Below, piece by piece: positions 62,709 through 64,000 of a stretch of 64,000 nucleotides of DNA (within the stretch, counting starts at the first letter, position 1; each line of letters begins with the position of its first letter). The notes under the pieces were generated by a model. That model searched no databases, was not told the DNA's origin, and saw only the letters and a program-made list of their open reading frames with translations. Both the position numbers and the translations under genes were made by a program. This DNA is from Oscheius tipulae (lineage: Eukaryota; Nematoda; Chromadorea; Rhabditida; Rhabditidae): positions 7,068,001 through 7,132,000 of the forward strand of contig JASJZH010000006.1 of NCBI GenBank assembly GCA_037178975.1, read 5' to 3'.

Positions 62709-64000
62709 ATTATGGCGTGGATGCGGTGATTCACTGGGATTCGATAAGCTGAAAACAGTAGATGACGATTTTTGGGTTTGAGGGATTATAGAGGACACTG
62801 CTTGTTTATGAGAAGAGAACACATGAATATTCAAACAAGGAGAGGAGCCTGCACCAGAAAAAAGCTGCCGAAACAATATTTGCGTGAGAGCCGTGCACGT
62901 GACGAACATCTGTGTGGATGAAAAAGAGGAAAGGGAACGGCTTTTACGAGAGCTATGTTTGCATGAGCTGTAGAGATATCCCCTCCCCTTCTTCAAAATT
63001 AAATCGATGACAGTTTTTGTTCAGGAACAGTGTGTGCAAGAGCTCCGCAACAAAAACTTATCTGCTTGTACTTATCACACTAGCTTCCACTTTCGCCCAA
63101 GATTGCAACATTGCAGCTATATTGAGCTGTCTCGAGGAAATAGAGCCAGAGTAAAGTGTTCGTGGCTGTTTTTGAAAGAACAACTGTTGCTGCAAAAACG
63201 CCATGAAACGGGCGAATAAAAAAGAGTCTCCAGGGTCATCGATTGTCTTGCGAGTTGCCCTGGAAACGCCCACGTTCAGACGACAACAACAATACAACAA
63301 AAAAATTAAATTGCCACATTTTGTCAAAGAAAAGAAGACACGAGGCTATGGGACAAATCTGAATTGCATGTGGATGTTGGTGCGGGTGTTTGTTGGGGGC
63401 CTCGAGGGCTGTTTCATAGATATTAACGGCGCAATCGATGGCTCTCCCTGTCTCAGCGATCAACTTGACAAAAAACACCTTTTGGCGAGGAAGGTCAACA
63501 AGGCTATCTCTCCACATTTTTGGCACAACGTTACCATCAAGGCCACACAAAAATAAAATCTTTCGTGGAAAACGGAAGTCAAAAAGAAGCGATTCTGTTC
63601 TAGAGATTTGAAGAACCGTCCGGCGAAGTGGACATTCGAATGGCGACCCATAAAGGGCAGACGAGACACACGCGACGCCGCAGCTGGGAAACACCCCGCG
63701 CCTGCAGAGTGGAAGCGAGCTCACAAACAACAGCCGTATCTAAAACGGGTGTCCGTCTGCGCGCAAACAAGAAACTCATTAACGGAAATTAATTTTGTTT
63801 CATAAAAAATGACTGGGAGGTAAATTGAACACGAGAAGGTAGAACGGGTTAGGTTGTGACCTTGAGGACCGCAGCGATGCACCACATGGCGAGAATTTTG
63901 ACAATGTGCTTTAATTGTAGAGGAATTCGGGTTGTCATCCAAAGAGTAGTCGATCGAAGGCAGGACTAAAGCCTCTCTCTATTGCTTCCCACTCAGAAAT
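62709..64000. other. Upstream region of the giant gene, no supported gene
   Basis: 1.3 kb to the end of the window. Frames on both strands (for example 63236-63730 minus) are overlapping and uninformative. The acceptor-like ATCCCAG about 24 nt before the giant gene's ATG may take a spliced leader. Confidence 0.45.

Overview
The window is eukaryotic, gene-dense nuclear DNA and almost certainly comes from a nematode. Genes are split by very short GT-AG introns (many 34-44 nt, with a clear cluster at 36-37 nt). Several genes have a splice-acceptor-like TTTCAG or TTTTAG within about 20 nt of the start codon with no upstream exon, as expected for spliced-leader trans-splicing. The gene content is also worm-like: a CC-domain secreted protein, an acetylcholine/amine-type anion channel, a Ly6/HOT-like GPI protein, caenacin/NLP-like glycine-rich peptides, a SID-1/CHUP-1 membrane protein and a myristoylation-type globin. 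I cannot name the species. All gene models are my own reading of splice sites and family alignment from memory; no search was run.

Layout. 0-2.2 kb: only doubtful gene ends. 2.4-9.1 kb, minus strand: a small CC-domain secreted protein, a BAAT/acyl-CoA thioesterase and the lysophosphatidylinositol acyltransferase MBOA-7. 10-13.6 kb, plus: a SEC14L1-type PRELI/CRAL-TRIO/GOLD protein. 13.6-17.3 kb: no gene seen. 17.3-20.1 kb: a Dexras/Rhes-type GTPase (plus) facing a tetraspanin (minus). 21.4-26.3 kb: a two-TM micro-protein (minus), then a Ly6 protein, a LITAF-domain protein and a Cys-loop anion channel (plus; the last two could be an operon). 26.4-31.8 kb, minus: a SID-1 family protein and a DENN-domain Rab-GEF. 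33.2-35.9 kb, plus: three small secreted peptides, two of them related glycine-rich ones. 35.9-39 kb: no gene seen. 39-42.1 kb: an orphan single-TM protein (plus) and an Sds3/BRMS1-type protein (minus). 44-47.7 kb: an acylation-type globin (plus) facing an IRSp53-like I-BAR/SH3 protein (minus). 48.7-51 kb, plus: molybdenum-cofactor MOCS1A-MOCS1B. 51.4-62.7 kb, minus: one very large gene of at least 40 exons, lysine- and acid-rich and repetitive, with a Nop16-like C-terminus.

Notable points: (i) MOCS1 keeps the animal-type arrangement in which an optional intron chooses between a Gly-Gly-stop MOCS1A product and a MOCS1A-B fusion. (ii) The giant gene is a train of phase-0 exons carrying two repeat families, and its largest exon has a broken reading frame. 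(iii) At least four introns read best as GC-AG. (iv) The four small secreted-peptide genes all have a TATA box 38-42 nt before the ATG and no leader acceptor, unlike many of their neighbours.
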